IMG/VR virus record: IMGVR_UViG_3300032516_000045
Span: 1-48,094 of that record
DNA: 48,094 nt
Source of the DNA: a virus
Strand: one strand, 5' to 3'
Each line of letters opens with the position of its first letter. Positions within the stretch are counted from its first letter, which is position 1. Below are positions 1-5,746 of this stretch, in pieces. The position numbers were made by a program, and so were the translations under genes. A model generated the notes under the pieces. The model made no database searches, was not told where the DNA came from, and saw only the letters and a program-made list of their open reading frames with translations.

Positions 1-27
1 GCTACAATTATTAAATTGATGGATTAG
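1..27 (+). CDS. 3' end of the small membrane protein that starts at 47755 (partial)
   Basis: These bases encode the last eight residues and the TAG stop of the 79-residue two-helix membrane protein whose complete copy is at 47755-47994. It appears here only because the circle was cut inside the gene. Confidence 0.85.
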   Translation, partial: ATIIKLMD

Positions 28-127
28 GGAAAGCGAGGAGAAGAGTAGAAATGGATGATACTCTTTGTAAATTTCATGAAGCAGTTATGGTAAGGATGGA
101 TGGAATTTGTCATAAAATGGAGGAGAA
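1..127. repeat. Terminal direct repeat, copy 1 (circle overlap)
   Basis: Bases 1-127 are identical to 47968-48094. The repeat covers the 3' end of one small membrane-protein gene and the first 77 bases of the next. An exact 127-base overlap is what a k=127 de Bruijn assembly leaves on a circular contig, so this is best read as a closure artefact and not as a biological terminal repeat. Confidence 0.95.
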
Positions 128-428
128 GGAAAAGGTATCCAATATCAAATTTGAAGCTCTCCATGGTGCTACCACAATGGCAAAAGCGGAGATGGATAGG
201 CGTTTGGAGGGGATGAATGAGTTTAGGGAACAGTTAACCAGACAGACGGCCGAATTTGCTGGAAAGAAAGAGGTGGATTTAATGTTTGAAAAGATTGATG
301 TGAAGTTAGATCATCTTGAAGCAATGGCACACCAAAGGACAGGGGGCAAGCAGTGGAGTGATCATATTTTACAGGTTTTAATTGCTATCGGTCAAATCGC
401 TGTAATTGCATGGTTATTTAAGAGTTAA
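51..428 (+). CDS. Coiled-coil protein with C-terminal membrane anchor (lysis region)
   Basis: The 125-residue product is charged and heptad-rich over residues 1-95. It then has one hydrophobic segment (about 105-122, rich in I, A, V and L) and a short charged tail. This topology is common among phage lysis-region and holin-associated proteins. The start ATG follows a GAGGAGA ribosome binding site. It lies between a two-helix membrane protein (47755) and the M15 peptidase, so a role in lysis is inferred from position. No specific family is recognised. Confidence 0.75.
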   Translation: MDDTLCKFHEAVMVRMDGICHKMEEKEKVSNIKFEALHGATTMAKAEMDRRLEGMNEFREQLTRQTAEFAGKKEVDLMFEKIDVKLDHLEAMAHQRTGGKQWSDHILQVLIAIGQIAVIAWLFKS

Positions 429-483
429 ACATGGAGAGTGAGAGGCGAGGGAAGCCATTATCCAGAAGGCTTTTGGCGTCTGC

Positions 484-609
484 ATGTGGGTAACAAGGAA
501 GGCCGACCTTGCCCGCAGGGGTGAAGGTATGCTTGCCTTACGTTGCGATATTATTATTTCTAAATGGATAAAGGAATTGATTAAGGTGTGTGATGAAAAT
601 CCAGACTAA
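484..609 (+). CDS. Small hypothetical protein overlapping the endolysin start
   Basis: An open frame fills the gap between the coiled-coil gene and the endolysin. It ends in TAA at 607-609, overlapping the endolysin start by 17 bases. The ATG at 484 gives 41 residues but has no clear ribosome binding site. The frame is open back to 442, and an ATT at 457 sits at a good distance from GAGGGA, which would give 50 residues. The product is basic with a hydrophobic C-terminal half. Function unknown; the start is uncertain. Confidence 0.35.
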   Translation: MWVTRKADLARRGEGMLALRCDIIISKWIKELIKVCDENPD

Positions 610-913
610 AAAAGAAGTCTATTTCAGGTTTATAGATGACATCTTTATCACCCTTGCCCATATCTTCTGGGAAGAGTATCAGAGGGACGAGATAACGCCT
701 ACCGTTACCAGTGCGGATGACGGGAAGCATCACCCTAATTCATGGCATTACAAGGGGACGGGATGGGACTTCAGGATATGGGGGCTAACTAACCCACAGG
801 ATACGGCAGACAGGATCAGGGTGAAGCTGAAGGCAATCAATCCAAAATATGAGATCATCTTTGGTGATCCTGCTCACCTTGACCATATTCATTCTGAATT
901 CAGGGAGAAATAA
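593..913 (+). CDS. M15-type peptidase, probable endolysin
   Basis: This 106-residue protein carries the zinc-ligand pattern of M15 D-Ala-D-Ala or L-Ala-D-Glu peptidases. A SxHxxGxxxD block lies at residues 50-59 (ligands H52 and D59), and the C-terminal HxH lies at 98-100. Such phage enzymes cut peptide bonds of peptidoglycan at the end of infection. It sits among small membrane proteins and a lipoprotein in a lysis cassette. A GTG at 590 is an alternative start one codon upstream. It abuts the next gene (stop TAA, then ATG at 914). No export signal is seen, so release would need a holin. Confidence 0.75.
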   Translation: MKIQTKKEVYFRFIDDIFITLAHIFWEEYQRDEITPTVTSADDGKHHPNSWHYKGTGWDFRIWGLTNPQDTADRIRVKLKAINPKYEIIFGDPAHLDHIHSEFREK

Positions 914-1225
914 ATGAAAGATAAACTTATCGCCATAGGATTAATATTCGGGCTTCTTGCGAGTTGTTATGGAGTTTTTACTTTCCTTGAAAGATATGCT
1001 CTATGTGAGGATTTAAAGAAAGTTGACCAAAAGACCGACAAGATAATGCAGATGATGGACTATAAATTTAAAGCAATGGAATTAAAAACAAACGAAGATA
1101 GGATTTACGATATGGAAAAGAGATATGGGTCAAGTCCGAGCGATTCGACCAAGAAAGCTGATCTTGAGAAACTTAAACGGGAAAGGGAACAGATATTAAG
1201 AGAGATGAAGGAAATAAAGAAGTAA
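914..1225 (+). CDS. N-terminally anchored coiled-coil protein, spanin-like candidate
   Basis: The 103 residues start with a short charged end and a hydrophobic stretch (about 6-26). A long charged coiled coil follows (about 40-103). The anchor contains LASC, which fits a lipobox, so it could be either a lipoprotein or an inner-membrane protein of i-spanin type. It starts immediately after the endolysin stop, indicating translational coupling. The spanin role is inferred from topology and position only. Confidence 0.65.
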   Translation: MKDKLIAIGLIFGLLASCYGVFTFLERYALCEDLKKVDQKTDKIMQMMDYKFKAMELKTNEDRIYDMEKRYGSSPSDSTKKADLEKLKREREQILREMKEIKK

Positions 1226-1238
1226 AGGAGGTGAGACA

Positions 1239-1460
1239 ATGTTCACAAAACTATGGAGGGTTAAATTATCGGATTGGGAGAGGGCTTTTTTTATAGCTAT
1301 TATTACTGCACCACTAACCATCATCCTTCAGTCAGTCAATGCCGGTTCTCTGGTGATTAACTGGAAGACAATTTTAGCGGCAGCCCTATCTGGTGGGATT
1401 GCTTACATCATCAAAAATCTTGGAACAGGTCAGAACGGGAATATGCTGACCGATAAATGA
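1239..1460 (+). CDS. Holin-like two-helix membrane protein
   Basis: This 73-residue protein has two hydrophobic segments (about 16-34 and 43-60) joined by a short turn, and a polar tail rich in G, N and D. That is the usual size and topology of class II holins. An AAAGGAGGTGAG ribosome binding site precedes the ATG. The flanking genes encode the spanin-like protein and a lipoprotein, supporting a pore-forming role in lysis. Three other small membrane proteins lie nearby, so which one is the timing holin cannot be decided. Confidence 0.65.
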   Translation: MFTKLWRVKLSDWERAFFIAIITAPLTIILQSVNAGSLVINWKTILAAALSGGIAYIIKNLGTGQNGNMLTDK

Positions 1461-1473
1461 AAGGAGGAATGGT

Positions 1474-1854
1474 ATGCGAAGAAAGGCAAGTCTATTTTTG
1501 GTCATGGTGGTAATACTGATGATAGTGACGGCCTGTGCATCCGATCAACCCTGGAGGAAGGCGGCGGTTACGACCTATGAGTTGACAGGAATCACCATCG
1601 AACAGTCCAGAATAACGGCTGAGGCTCTCTATGCCCAGAAGCTAATTACCGATGCACAACTGGTCAAAATTAAAGATGCCTATAACAAGGCCAGGTCAGC
1701 CTTCATCGCTGCGGGGAGTGCCTTAAAGGTTGCCGGTAAAGCGGAGGATGCCGCAAAAAGGGATGCCCTGTTGGTTGAGTATGACAAGCTTCTGAGTCAG
1801 TTCAAGGGTCTTGCTTATGAACTTATCACCCTGGTAAACCAATTTAAAAAATAA
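1474..1854 (+). CDS. Lipoprotein (o-spanin-like or lysis accessory)
   Basis: A basic start (MRRK) and hydrophobic stretch lead to a VTAC lipobox at about residue 21, so lipidation at that Cys is expected. The mature part (about 105 residues) is alanine- and lysine-rich and predicted helical. It is not proline-rich as Rz1-type o-spanins are. It follows the holin-like gene by 13 bases with its own AAAGGAGG site. A role in outer-membrane disruption or surface exclusion is inferred from context. Confidence 0.7.
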   Translation: MRRKASLFLVMVVILMIVTACASDQPWRKAAVTTYELTGITIEQSRITAEALYAQKLITDAQLVKIKDAYNKARSAFIAAGSALKVAGKAEDAAKRDALLVEYDKLLSQFKGLAYELITLVNQFKK

Positions 1855-1868
1855 GGAGGTGACTTGAT

Positions 1869-2051
1869 ATGGGAAAGGTTTTGTTGGCAATCGAATTATT
1901 GGTATTGGCAGGGCAGGCAGTTCCTAAGCTGGCCCCTGGAGTTAAAGACCTTCTAAATATGATAAAAGGGGAGCGGGTGAAAGACATCACTCAGGAAGAA
2001 TTTGAGGCCAGGATTGACGCAGCCATTGCTAAATTGCCGCCTTGGGATTGA
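1869..2051 (+). CDS. Small hypothetical protein, last gene of lysis cassette
   Basis: This 60-residue product has a hydrophobic N-terminal helix (about 3-22) and an acidic helical tail ending in PPWD. It is preceded by AAGGAGGTGAC and lies 14 bases after the lipoprotein gene. It is the last + strand gene before the bidirectional terminator. No family is recognised. Confidence 0.65.
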   Translation: MGKVLLAIELLVLAGQAVPKLAPGVKDLLNMIKGERVKDITQEEFEARIDAAIAKLPPWD

Positions 2052-2072
2052 GCAAGATTAAAATTAAAATTT

Positions 2073-2098
2073 GAGGGGGGGCCTTCGGGTCTCCCTTC
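2073..2098. terminator. UUCG-loop hairpin terminator between convergent operons
   Basis: An 11-bp stem (2073-2083 with 2088-2098, three G-T wobbles) closes a TTCG tetraloop. T-rich sequence follows it on the + strand (ATTTTATT), and on the - strand the flank is also T-rich. It lies exactly between the ends of the rightward lysis genes and the leftward operon, so it probably terminates both. Confidence 0.8.
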
Positions 2099-2321
2099 AT
2101 TTTATTCTCCAGCATCGTCCGAGTTTTTTATCCGTCTTTTTTACCAGAAACCTTTTTCCTTTTCCAAACCTACTCATCCAGGAATATGAACCGGTCCTGA
2201 CTTTCATAAGTATTTCTGTTTCAAACCCAAATGAATCCCCTATCTCCATCTTGGAAAATGGGTATTTTCCCCTATGCAAAGGGATAGGGATATTTTTCTC
2301 GATCTTAAACTGTGCTTCCAT
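2097..2321 (-). CDS. Small phage protein (GKYPF-type, unknown function)
   Basis: The 74-residue product has the layout of a small family common in phages: a short N-terminus, a GKYPF block, then MEIGDSF, and a basic aromatic C-terminus. No biochemical role is established for such proteins as far as I know. Its TGA stop overlaps the terminator hairpin. It is the last gene of the leftward operon. A GAGG-like site lies about 11 bases upstream of ATG. Confidence 0.6.
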   Translation of the reverse strand: MEAQFKIEKNIPIPLHRGKYPFSKMEIGDSFGFETEILMKVRTGSYSWMSRFGKGKRFLVKKTDKKLGRCWRIK

Positions 2322-2404
2322 TTGCGTGAATTACCTCGCCCTTACTGACGGCTTGAAGGGCTTTTGCCACCGACCCACCTTATTTTCCGCCTATTACACT
2401 GTTA

Positions 2405-2575
2405 TCACTCTTTAGATAAAGCCTTGATTGCCACACAAGCGGGTTTTCCAGTAATCCATGCGATCCATTGTCCATATCTTTTCTCGATGGCGGTTACTTT
2501 GTGCCCAGAGGAAGTCACTTTGCCTCCAATCACGGAATGGTAATTCACGATGTCTCCAACTTTGATATTTTCCAT
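2405..2575 (-). CDS. Small hypothetical protein, beta-rich
   Basis: ATG at 2575 is preceded by GGAGG with 7-base spacing. The product is 56 residues. It begins with a KVGDIV segment typical of small SH3-like or KOW-like barrels, but that assignment is only suggestive. It lies between the end gene of the leftward operon and an attC-like site, so it may be a gene-cassette cargo gene. The downstream gap 2322-2404 shows nothing convincing. Confidence 0.65.
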   Translation of the reverse strand: MENIKVGDIVNYHSVIGGKVTSSGHKVTAIEKRYGQWIAWITGKPACVAIKALSKE

Positions 2576-2603
2576 CTTGAGTCCTCCAAAATTATTAAAA
2601 AAA

Positions 2604-2656
2604 GTGCTAACAAGTTACTCCAGCCGATGCTTATAGCACCACCCGAAGTGGCTCTA
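2604..2656. repeat. attC-like site A (degenerate)
   Basis: The + strand reads GTGCTAACAAGTTACTCCAGC, then a TGC-TTATA-GCA hairpin with AGCC/GGCT outer pairing, and ends at CTATATTTC. The left side matches sites C, D and E (AACAAGTCACT), and the right junction matches sites C and D. No intact GTTRRRY box remains on the right, so this copy is degenerate. The stop codon of the neighbouring - strand gene (2654-2656) falls at its edge. Confidence 0.45.
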
Positions 2657-2836
2657 TATTTCTACGGTAATTTTATAAACTCCTGCCCCTAAGTGTTTGC
2701 TTTTTATTTTCATCAAATGACCCTGTATAATTGCAGTTCCCTCAGTATTCAATAACAATTCTCTCAATTCCTTTCTCGTAATTACCGTGCTTGCATAATG
2801 TGGGAAAGCATAAAAATTGTCAGGTAATTGCTTCAT
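2654..2836 (-). CDS. Small hypothetical protein, cassette-type
   Basis: The 60-residue product starts at ATG 2836 after GGAGAAGCC. Its start overlaps the stop of the preceding 37-residue ORF (ATGA), which indicates translational coupling. The TAG stop lies directly at attC-like site A. Its last codons (GAAATATAG) are the same as those of the 3611-3886 gene. No function is recognised. Confidence 0.65.
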   Translation of the reverse strand: MKQLPDNFYAFPHYASTVITRKELRELLLNTEGTAIIQGHLMKIKSKHLGAGVYKITVEI

Positions 2837-2946
2837 GGCTTCTCCTCAATCAGTTTTAGTAATTTAGTTAGACATTTAGATGTAGCTTTTGACATACAGT
2901 GTTCTTCGTATGCTTCATTATCAAACTCCTCAATCCCCTCCTTCAA
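2833..2946 (-). CDS. Small hypothetical protein (TTG start)
   Basis: This 37-residue ORF uses TTG at 2946 with GGAAGGA about 8 bases upstream. It ends in an ATGA overlap with the 2654-2836 gene and overlaps the end of the 2943-3251 gene. The product is acidic at the N-terminus and helical. The tight coupling on both sides is the main evidence. Confidence 0.5.
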   Translation of the reverse strand: MKEGIEEFDNEAYEEHCMSKATSKCLTKLLKLIEEKP

Positions 2947-3251
2947 TCCCTTAATCCTTCCTTTTCAATCAGTTCCCTAAGTCGTTTGCCTTCTTCGTTT
3001 CTTGTTGATCGCCATCCATGAGCCACTGCCAAGCCAACAATTTCATTTATTTCATCAACTAATAATTTCGCATAATCCTTTTGTGTCTTGATTAAAAATT
3101 CCAACTGTTTAACCTTTGCCTCCAACCTCTCACATTCGGAGAGGAGAAGTTTTGCGGAACCTAATGTGAGATACGGTTGATAATCCTTTATGTGGTCACA
3201 TGCCCGCTCCACTCTATTCTTAATCTCCTTTACCATCTCATCCCTTGTCAT
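2943..3251 (-). CDS. Small helical hypothetical protein
   Basis: The 102-residue, highly charged and predicted helical protein starts at ATG 3251 behind AAAGGGGGCAAAG. The ribosome binding site lies at the outer edge of attC-like site B, so the gene begins immediately next to the site. No domain is recognised. It may be a cassette cargo protein. Confidence 0.6.
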   Translation of the reverse strand: MTRDEMVKEIKNRVERACDHIKDYQPYLTLGSAKLLLSECERLEAKVKQLEFLIKTQKDYAKLLVDEINEIVGLAVAHGWRSTRNEEGKRLRELIEKEGLRD

Positions 3252-3254
3252 CTT

Positions 3255-3389
3255 TGCCCCCTTTCACTGGAGTTGACGGCCAATGGACAGCAGTCCCTCT
3301 ACATCCGACACGCTGCGATCCATACTCTCCGACTTTAACGGTATGTAGCAATCATCAACCATTGGCCGCAACTCACTTCTACGTTAGGC
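3255..3389. repeat. attC-like site B (long form)
   Basis: On the + strand the site runs from GCCCCCT to a perfect core GTTAGGC (3383-3389). Inner arms 3271-3286 and 3359-3373 pair over 15 bases (AGTTG/CGGCCAATGG). One unpaired extra A sits in the left arm, the mark of attC L'' boxes. The 72-base loop holds further inverted repeats (CTACAT/ATGTAG). The TCACTGGAG spacer matches site D. The left core box is degenerate. Confidence 0.5.
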
Positions 3390-3527
3390 ACCCTTCCTAT
3401 CCTTCATCTTCTTTTGGGGCGTTTTTTGGCAATGCTTCAAGTCGGAAATTACTCGAAAAATAGTTATGGTTTCGTATCCATGTTTGTGCAACATTAAATA
3501 TTTATCAATTAATCTCTGAATGGTCAT
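3384..3527 (-). CDS. Small basic hypothetical protein, cassette-type
   Basis: ATG at 3527 follows TAGGAGAATGGTT. The 47-residue product is basic (K-rich C-terminus) with helical character. Its TAA stop lies inside the GCCTAAC core of attC-like site B, and its ribosome binding site lies just outside site C. The gene therefore occupies exactly one putative cassette (site C to site B). No function is recognised. Confidence 0.6.
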   Translation of the reverse strand: MTIQRLIDKYLMLHKHGYETITIFRVISDLKHCQKTPQKKMKDRKGA

Positions 3528-3553
3528 AACCATTCTCCTATGAAATATAAAGT

Positions 3554-3608
3554 GCCTAACAAGTCACTCCAGCGGACGCCCAATGCGCCGCTGAGCTTTA
3601 CGTTCGGC
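3554..3608. repeat. attC-like site C (best preserved)
   Basis: The + strand shows GCCTAAC (3554-3560), the spacer AAGTCACTCC, arms AGCGGACGC and GCGCCGCT around a CCAAT loop, and GTTCGGC (3602-3608). The arms pair perfectly except for one extrahelical A in the left arm, as in integron attC sites. The outer boxes pair with one mismatch. Length and order fit a short attC: R''-spacer-L''-loop-L'-spacer-R'. The bulge side suggests the + strand is the canonical top strand. Confidence 0.6.
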
Positions 3609-3610
3609 GA

Positions 3611-3886
3611 CTATATTTCTGGTATATAAAGTTTAGGACCACCGTTGCCATAATCTTGCCACATTTCTTCATGGCCTCGGCAAGCATGAACCCAGAATTC
3701 CCCTCCATCGGGATCGTCGCCCATCGAATCTATTACCTCGACATTTCCCCAGCATTGTCCTTTGTCCTGTCCAAGCGCCCAACAGTCTGCACCACAACAG
3801 TTTTTGGGATTGTAGGTCGCCGAACAAGTCACTGGAGCGGATGGCTTATAGCCATCCTTTTCTTGAACTTCATTCTCATTTACCAT
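3611..3886 (-). CDS. Cysteine-rich small protein, reading through an attC-like site
   Basis: The 91-residue ORF has seven Cys, including CCGADC and a later C-x2-H pair, and ends in YIPEI. This resembles Cys-rich phage proteins that probably bind a metal. ATG 3886 lies inside attC-like site D, so residues up to about 22 are encoded by the site itself. An in-frame GTG at about 3837 is an alternative start near the site edge. The TAG stop abuts site C. Function unknown. Confidence 0.55.
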   Translation of the reverse strand: MVNENEVQEKDGYKPSAPVTCSATYNPKNCCGADCWALGQDKGQCWGNVEVIDSMGDDPDGGEFWVHACRGHEEMWQDYGNGGPKLYIPEI

Positions 3887-3919
3887 ATCGAACCTTCACC
3901 GCTCAGTTTTTCGTTATAT
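3819..3919. repeat. attC-like site D
   Basis: The + strand begins GCCGAACAAGTCACTGGAGCGG and contains a perfect hairpin (GGATGGC-TTATA-GCCATCC). It ends with ACCGCTCAG and GTTATAT. AGCGG and CCGCT pair across the site. The left box is the exact complement of the right box of site C, so sites C and D look like the two ends of one cassette. The right core is degenerate. Confidence 0.45.
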
Positions 3920-4036
3920 TTCAACACAACAACCATATCCATCCTTGCGCAACTTTGTTAAAATGGCACAAAAACGTGTATTCATGATCGGACAAATCTT
4001 ATCTTTTTTTGGGCAATCTTTTGGTTTTTTCTTCAT
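3914..4036 (-). CDS. Small Cys-rich protein, cassette-type
   Basis: ATG 4036 overlaps the stop of the upstream zinc-ribbon gene (TGATG) and follows GGAG. The 40-residue product is Lys- and Cys-rich (CPKK, IC, FC and CC positions), hinting at metal binding. It ends in VEI-stop, coded GAAATATAA, at the edge of attC-like site D. This is the same ending as the 2654 gene and close to that of the 3611 gene. Confidence 0.55.
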   Translation of the reverse strand: MKKKPKDCPKKDKICPIMNTRFCAILTKLRKDGYGCCVEI

Positions 4037-4221
4037 CACTCCAATCCCATTTTTAGGGCAATGGCATCTAACGATTTAGATATTCGATCAATCCTTTTTG
4101 CATCGCATTCCGGACACCAAAAGGGACTCCATTTATACTCTGTGAACTCCCTTTTGCAATCGGCGCAAACTTGCCGAATCGGGATTCCGTTTAATTTGAC
4201 CTTTTTAAGCCTTCTTCCCAT
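4036..4221 (-). CDS. Zinc-ribbon small protein
   Basis: The 61-residue product has two CxxC pairs (CADC and CPEC) separated by about 16 residues, a classic zinc ribbon, and a helical C-terminus. ATG 4221 is preferred because GAGGT lies 6 bases upstream. An in-frame ATG at 4233 lacks a binding site. It is separated from the next upstream gene by an attC-like half-site. Nucleic-acid binding is plausible but unproven. Confidence 0.65.
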   Translation of the reverse strand: MGRRLKKVKLNGIPIRQVCADCKREFTEYKWSPFWCPECDAKRIDRISKSLDAIALKMGLE

Positions 4222-4244
4222 TGCGGACCTCATTGGTAAAAATA

Positions 4245-4260
4245 TAACAAGTCACTCCAG
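4245..4260. repeat. attC-like half-site E
   Basis: TAACAAGTCACTCCAG is identical to the left half of site C (3557-3572). No right half follows; the next bases run into the stop of the 4268-4936 gene. This marks the boundary between the early genes and the cassette-like cluster. Confidence 0.5.
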
Positions 4261-4267
4261 TTAAAAA

Positions 4268-4936
4268 TCATATTTGAGTTTTTTTACTAATACTGTGCAC
4301 TCCTGGTATTGATAATGCCTGTTTGTAAGCCCTGGCCTGCCCATTGAGAAACGTCATGTCAGCCTGAACCGATTGAAGAGGAGCCTTCCCCTGAGAGATT
4401 GCCATGATCAAATCTTTCAAATTGATAACCTCCGCACTCCAGGTCTCCCTGATGTGAGATTCCTTTGATTTCGGAATTTCGGAAGCAACCCGGATGGGCG
4501 GAACATAGACGGGTTCGGCCATGATCTGCTCGGCCTCCTCTTTCTCCCCGGCCTCCTCCGCTTCGATGGCCTGGCGAAGCGCCTCCTCTTCTGCCCTCTT
4601 CCGGGCCTCCTCCTGGAGCCGCCTCTCTTCTTCCCGACGCCTGGCCTCCTGCTCTTCAGTCCACTTGACCATGATCTGATTCAGGTGCTCTTTGGCATTG
4701 TTGAGCTTCTCGAGGTGGGGCCGGAAGAAATCTATGATCCTCTTCTTACTTTCATCCAAAGGCCGGGTCTGGGCCATGCGCTCCTCTTCGAGCATCTTGA
4801 TCCTTTGTTTGATCCGGCCCATATAAATCTGACCGACTTCATAATCCTCCCTATTGCTCACCACAAGGGATTGAGCCTCAAAGACTTCCTGTAGGGCTGA
4901 TTTTTCTATTTCAGGTTTGATGATTTGAAGTTCCAT
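4268..4936 (-). CDS. Coiled-coil early protein
   Basis: The 222-residue protein has a central coiled coil rich in E, R and A (about 40-145). A C-terminal part with ETWSAEV and IPGVHS motifs follows, typical of a widespread family of phage early proteins adjacent to recombination genes. Biochemical function is not known to me. ATG 4936 is chosen because GGAGG is well spaced and TAATG overlaps the nuclease stop. An ATG at 4951 is less likely. Confidence 0.75.
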   Translation of the reverse strand: MELQIIKPEIEKSALQEVFEAQSLVVSNREDYEVGQIYMGRIKQRIKMLEEERMAQTRPLDESKKRIIDFFRPHLEKLNNAKEHLNQIMVKWTEEQEARRREEERRLQEEARKRAEEEALRQAIEAEEAGEKEEAEQIMAEPVYVPPIRVASEIPKSKESHIRETWSAEVINLKDLIMAISQGKAPLQSVQADMTFLNGQARAYKQALSIPGVHSISKKTQI

Positions 4937-5493
4937 TAGTTCCTCCTCCATCTGACAAAATAGAGCATCGAAGCATAAGCCTTAAACGCTTCTCGCATCT
5001 CTGATGTCTTGTAAGGTTTCACTTTGGGCGGGCCACCATCTGGATCGAGGTAAACCCCCATTGGGGATTTTGCCATGTCGTGCATACCATGACAAATTAA
5101 AGCTGACCATTGCAGGGCTAATTGAAGAATATGCCATTTATCTGGGGCTCCAGACTTGATATCAAGCAAAGGGAGCCGGTCAATCTTCGTGCCGACCATG
5201 AGTTCAGGATGCCAAATAGGATATTCGATTTCGACTGCCGTGTAGTTCTGGTCTGCCCTGAACTGCTTCCAGGATAAAAGATACCCCTTGATCTCATCAG
5301 CGACAGAATCCTCATCGAGAGTCCCCTTATCAAAATATTCTGTTGCAAGATGGACAGCTGTCCCGCGCCCCATATACCAGGGATCACCACCCCGGATGAG
5401 TCCCGCCTCGGCGATTGTGGAGGTCAACCCATCCAAGGGCTTATTGTCGAGATAGTAAGTATGTGTTGGAATATCAAGAATTAGATTTGACAT
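4936..5493 (-). CDS. PD-(D/E)XK family nuclease (RecB/Cas4-like)
   Basis: The 185-residue protein shows the RecB-nuclease motif order: GTAVH at about 44-48, D105 in the GTKID strand, LDIKSG (D111, K113), and Q124 in the following helix. These are the metal-binding and catalytic residues of PD-(D/E)XK exonucleases that supply single-strand ends for phage recombination. It lies next to a possible strand-annealing protein, consistent with a recombination pair. The last codons overlap the coiled-coil gene start. Confidence 0.75.
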   Translation of the reverse strand: MSNLILDIPTHTYYLDNKPLDGLTSTIAEAGLIRGGDPWYMGRGTAVHLATEYFDKGTLDEDSVADEIKGYLLSWKQFRADQNYTAVEIEYPIWHPELMVGTKIDRLPLLDIKSGAPDKWHILQLALQWSALICHGMHDMAKSPMGVYLDPDGGPPKVKPYKTSEMREAFKAYASMLYFVRWRRN

Positions 5494-5746
5494 ATTCTTT
5501 TATCTTTAATTTCTTGTATAAATGTCCCATTATTGGATTAAGGGCTATGGTTCCACCCAATTTTTTCCCTTTATAATATTTTTTAGCCTCTTTCAATAAT
5601 TTAGTTGCATGACCTTTTCTTTTTTCTTTACTTTCGATATCATAAAGTGTTGCCCAATCATCCCCTACCCCAAAATGAGCGATCGAAGAATTAATCCTCC
5701 ATTCATCAAGTTCCATCCCCAAAATCATTACTTTTTCAGGTCTCAC
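5474..5746 (-). CDS. GNAT-like acetyltransferase (short)
   Basis: The 90-residue product contains the GNAT acetyl-CoA loop (KEKRKGHATKLL, about 40-52) and the C-terminal ALNPIMGHLYKKL segment. It lacks much of the N-terminal part of a full GNAT fold, so it may be minimal or reduced. ATGA couples it to the upstream gene, and it overlaps the nuclease gene by 20 bases. The substrate is unknown. Confidence 0.6.
   Translation of the reverse strand: MRPEKVMILGMELDEWRINSSIAHFGVGDDWATLYDIESKEKRKGHATKLLKEAKKYYKGKKLGGTIALNPIMGHLYKKLKIKEYVKSNS

Noticed and set aside
2071-2415. A 114-codon + strand frame after the lysis genes
   Set aside because: It starts inside the terminator hairpin and is antisense to the better supported 2097-2321 gene.
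2860-2870. GTTAGAC as a further attC core
   Set aside because: It lies inside the coding sequence of the 37-residue ORF with no pairing arms or second box nearby.
3245-3463. A 72-codon + strand ORF across attC-like site B
   Set aside because: It has no ribosome binding site and runs through the paired arms of the site; the - strand ORFs fit better.
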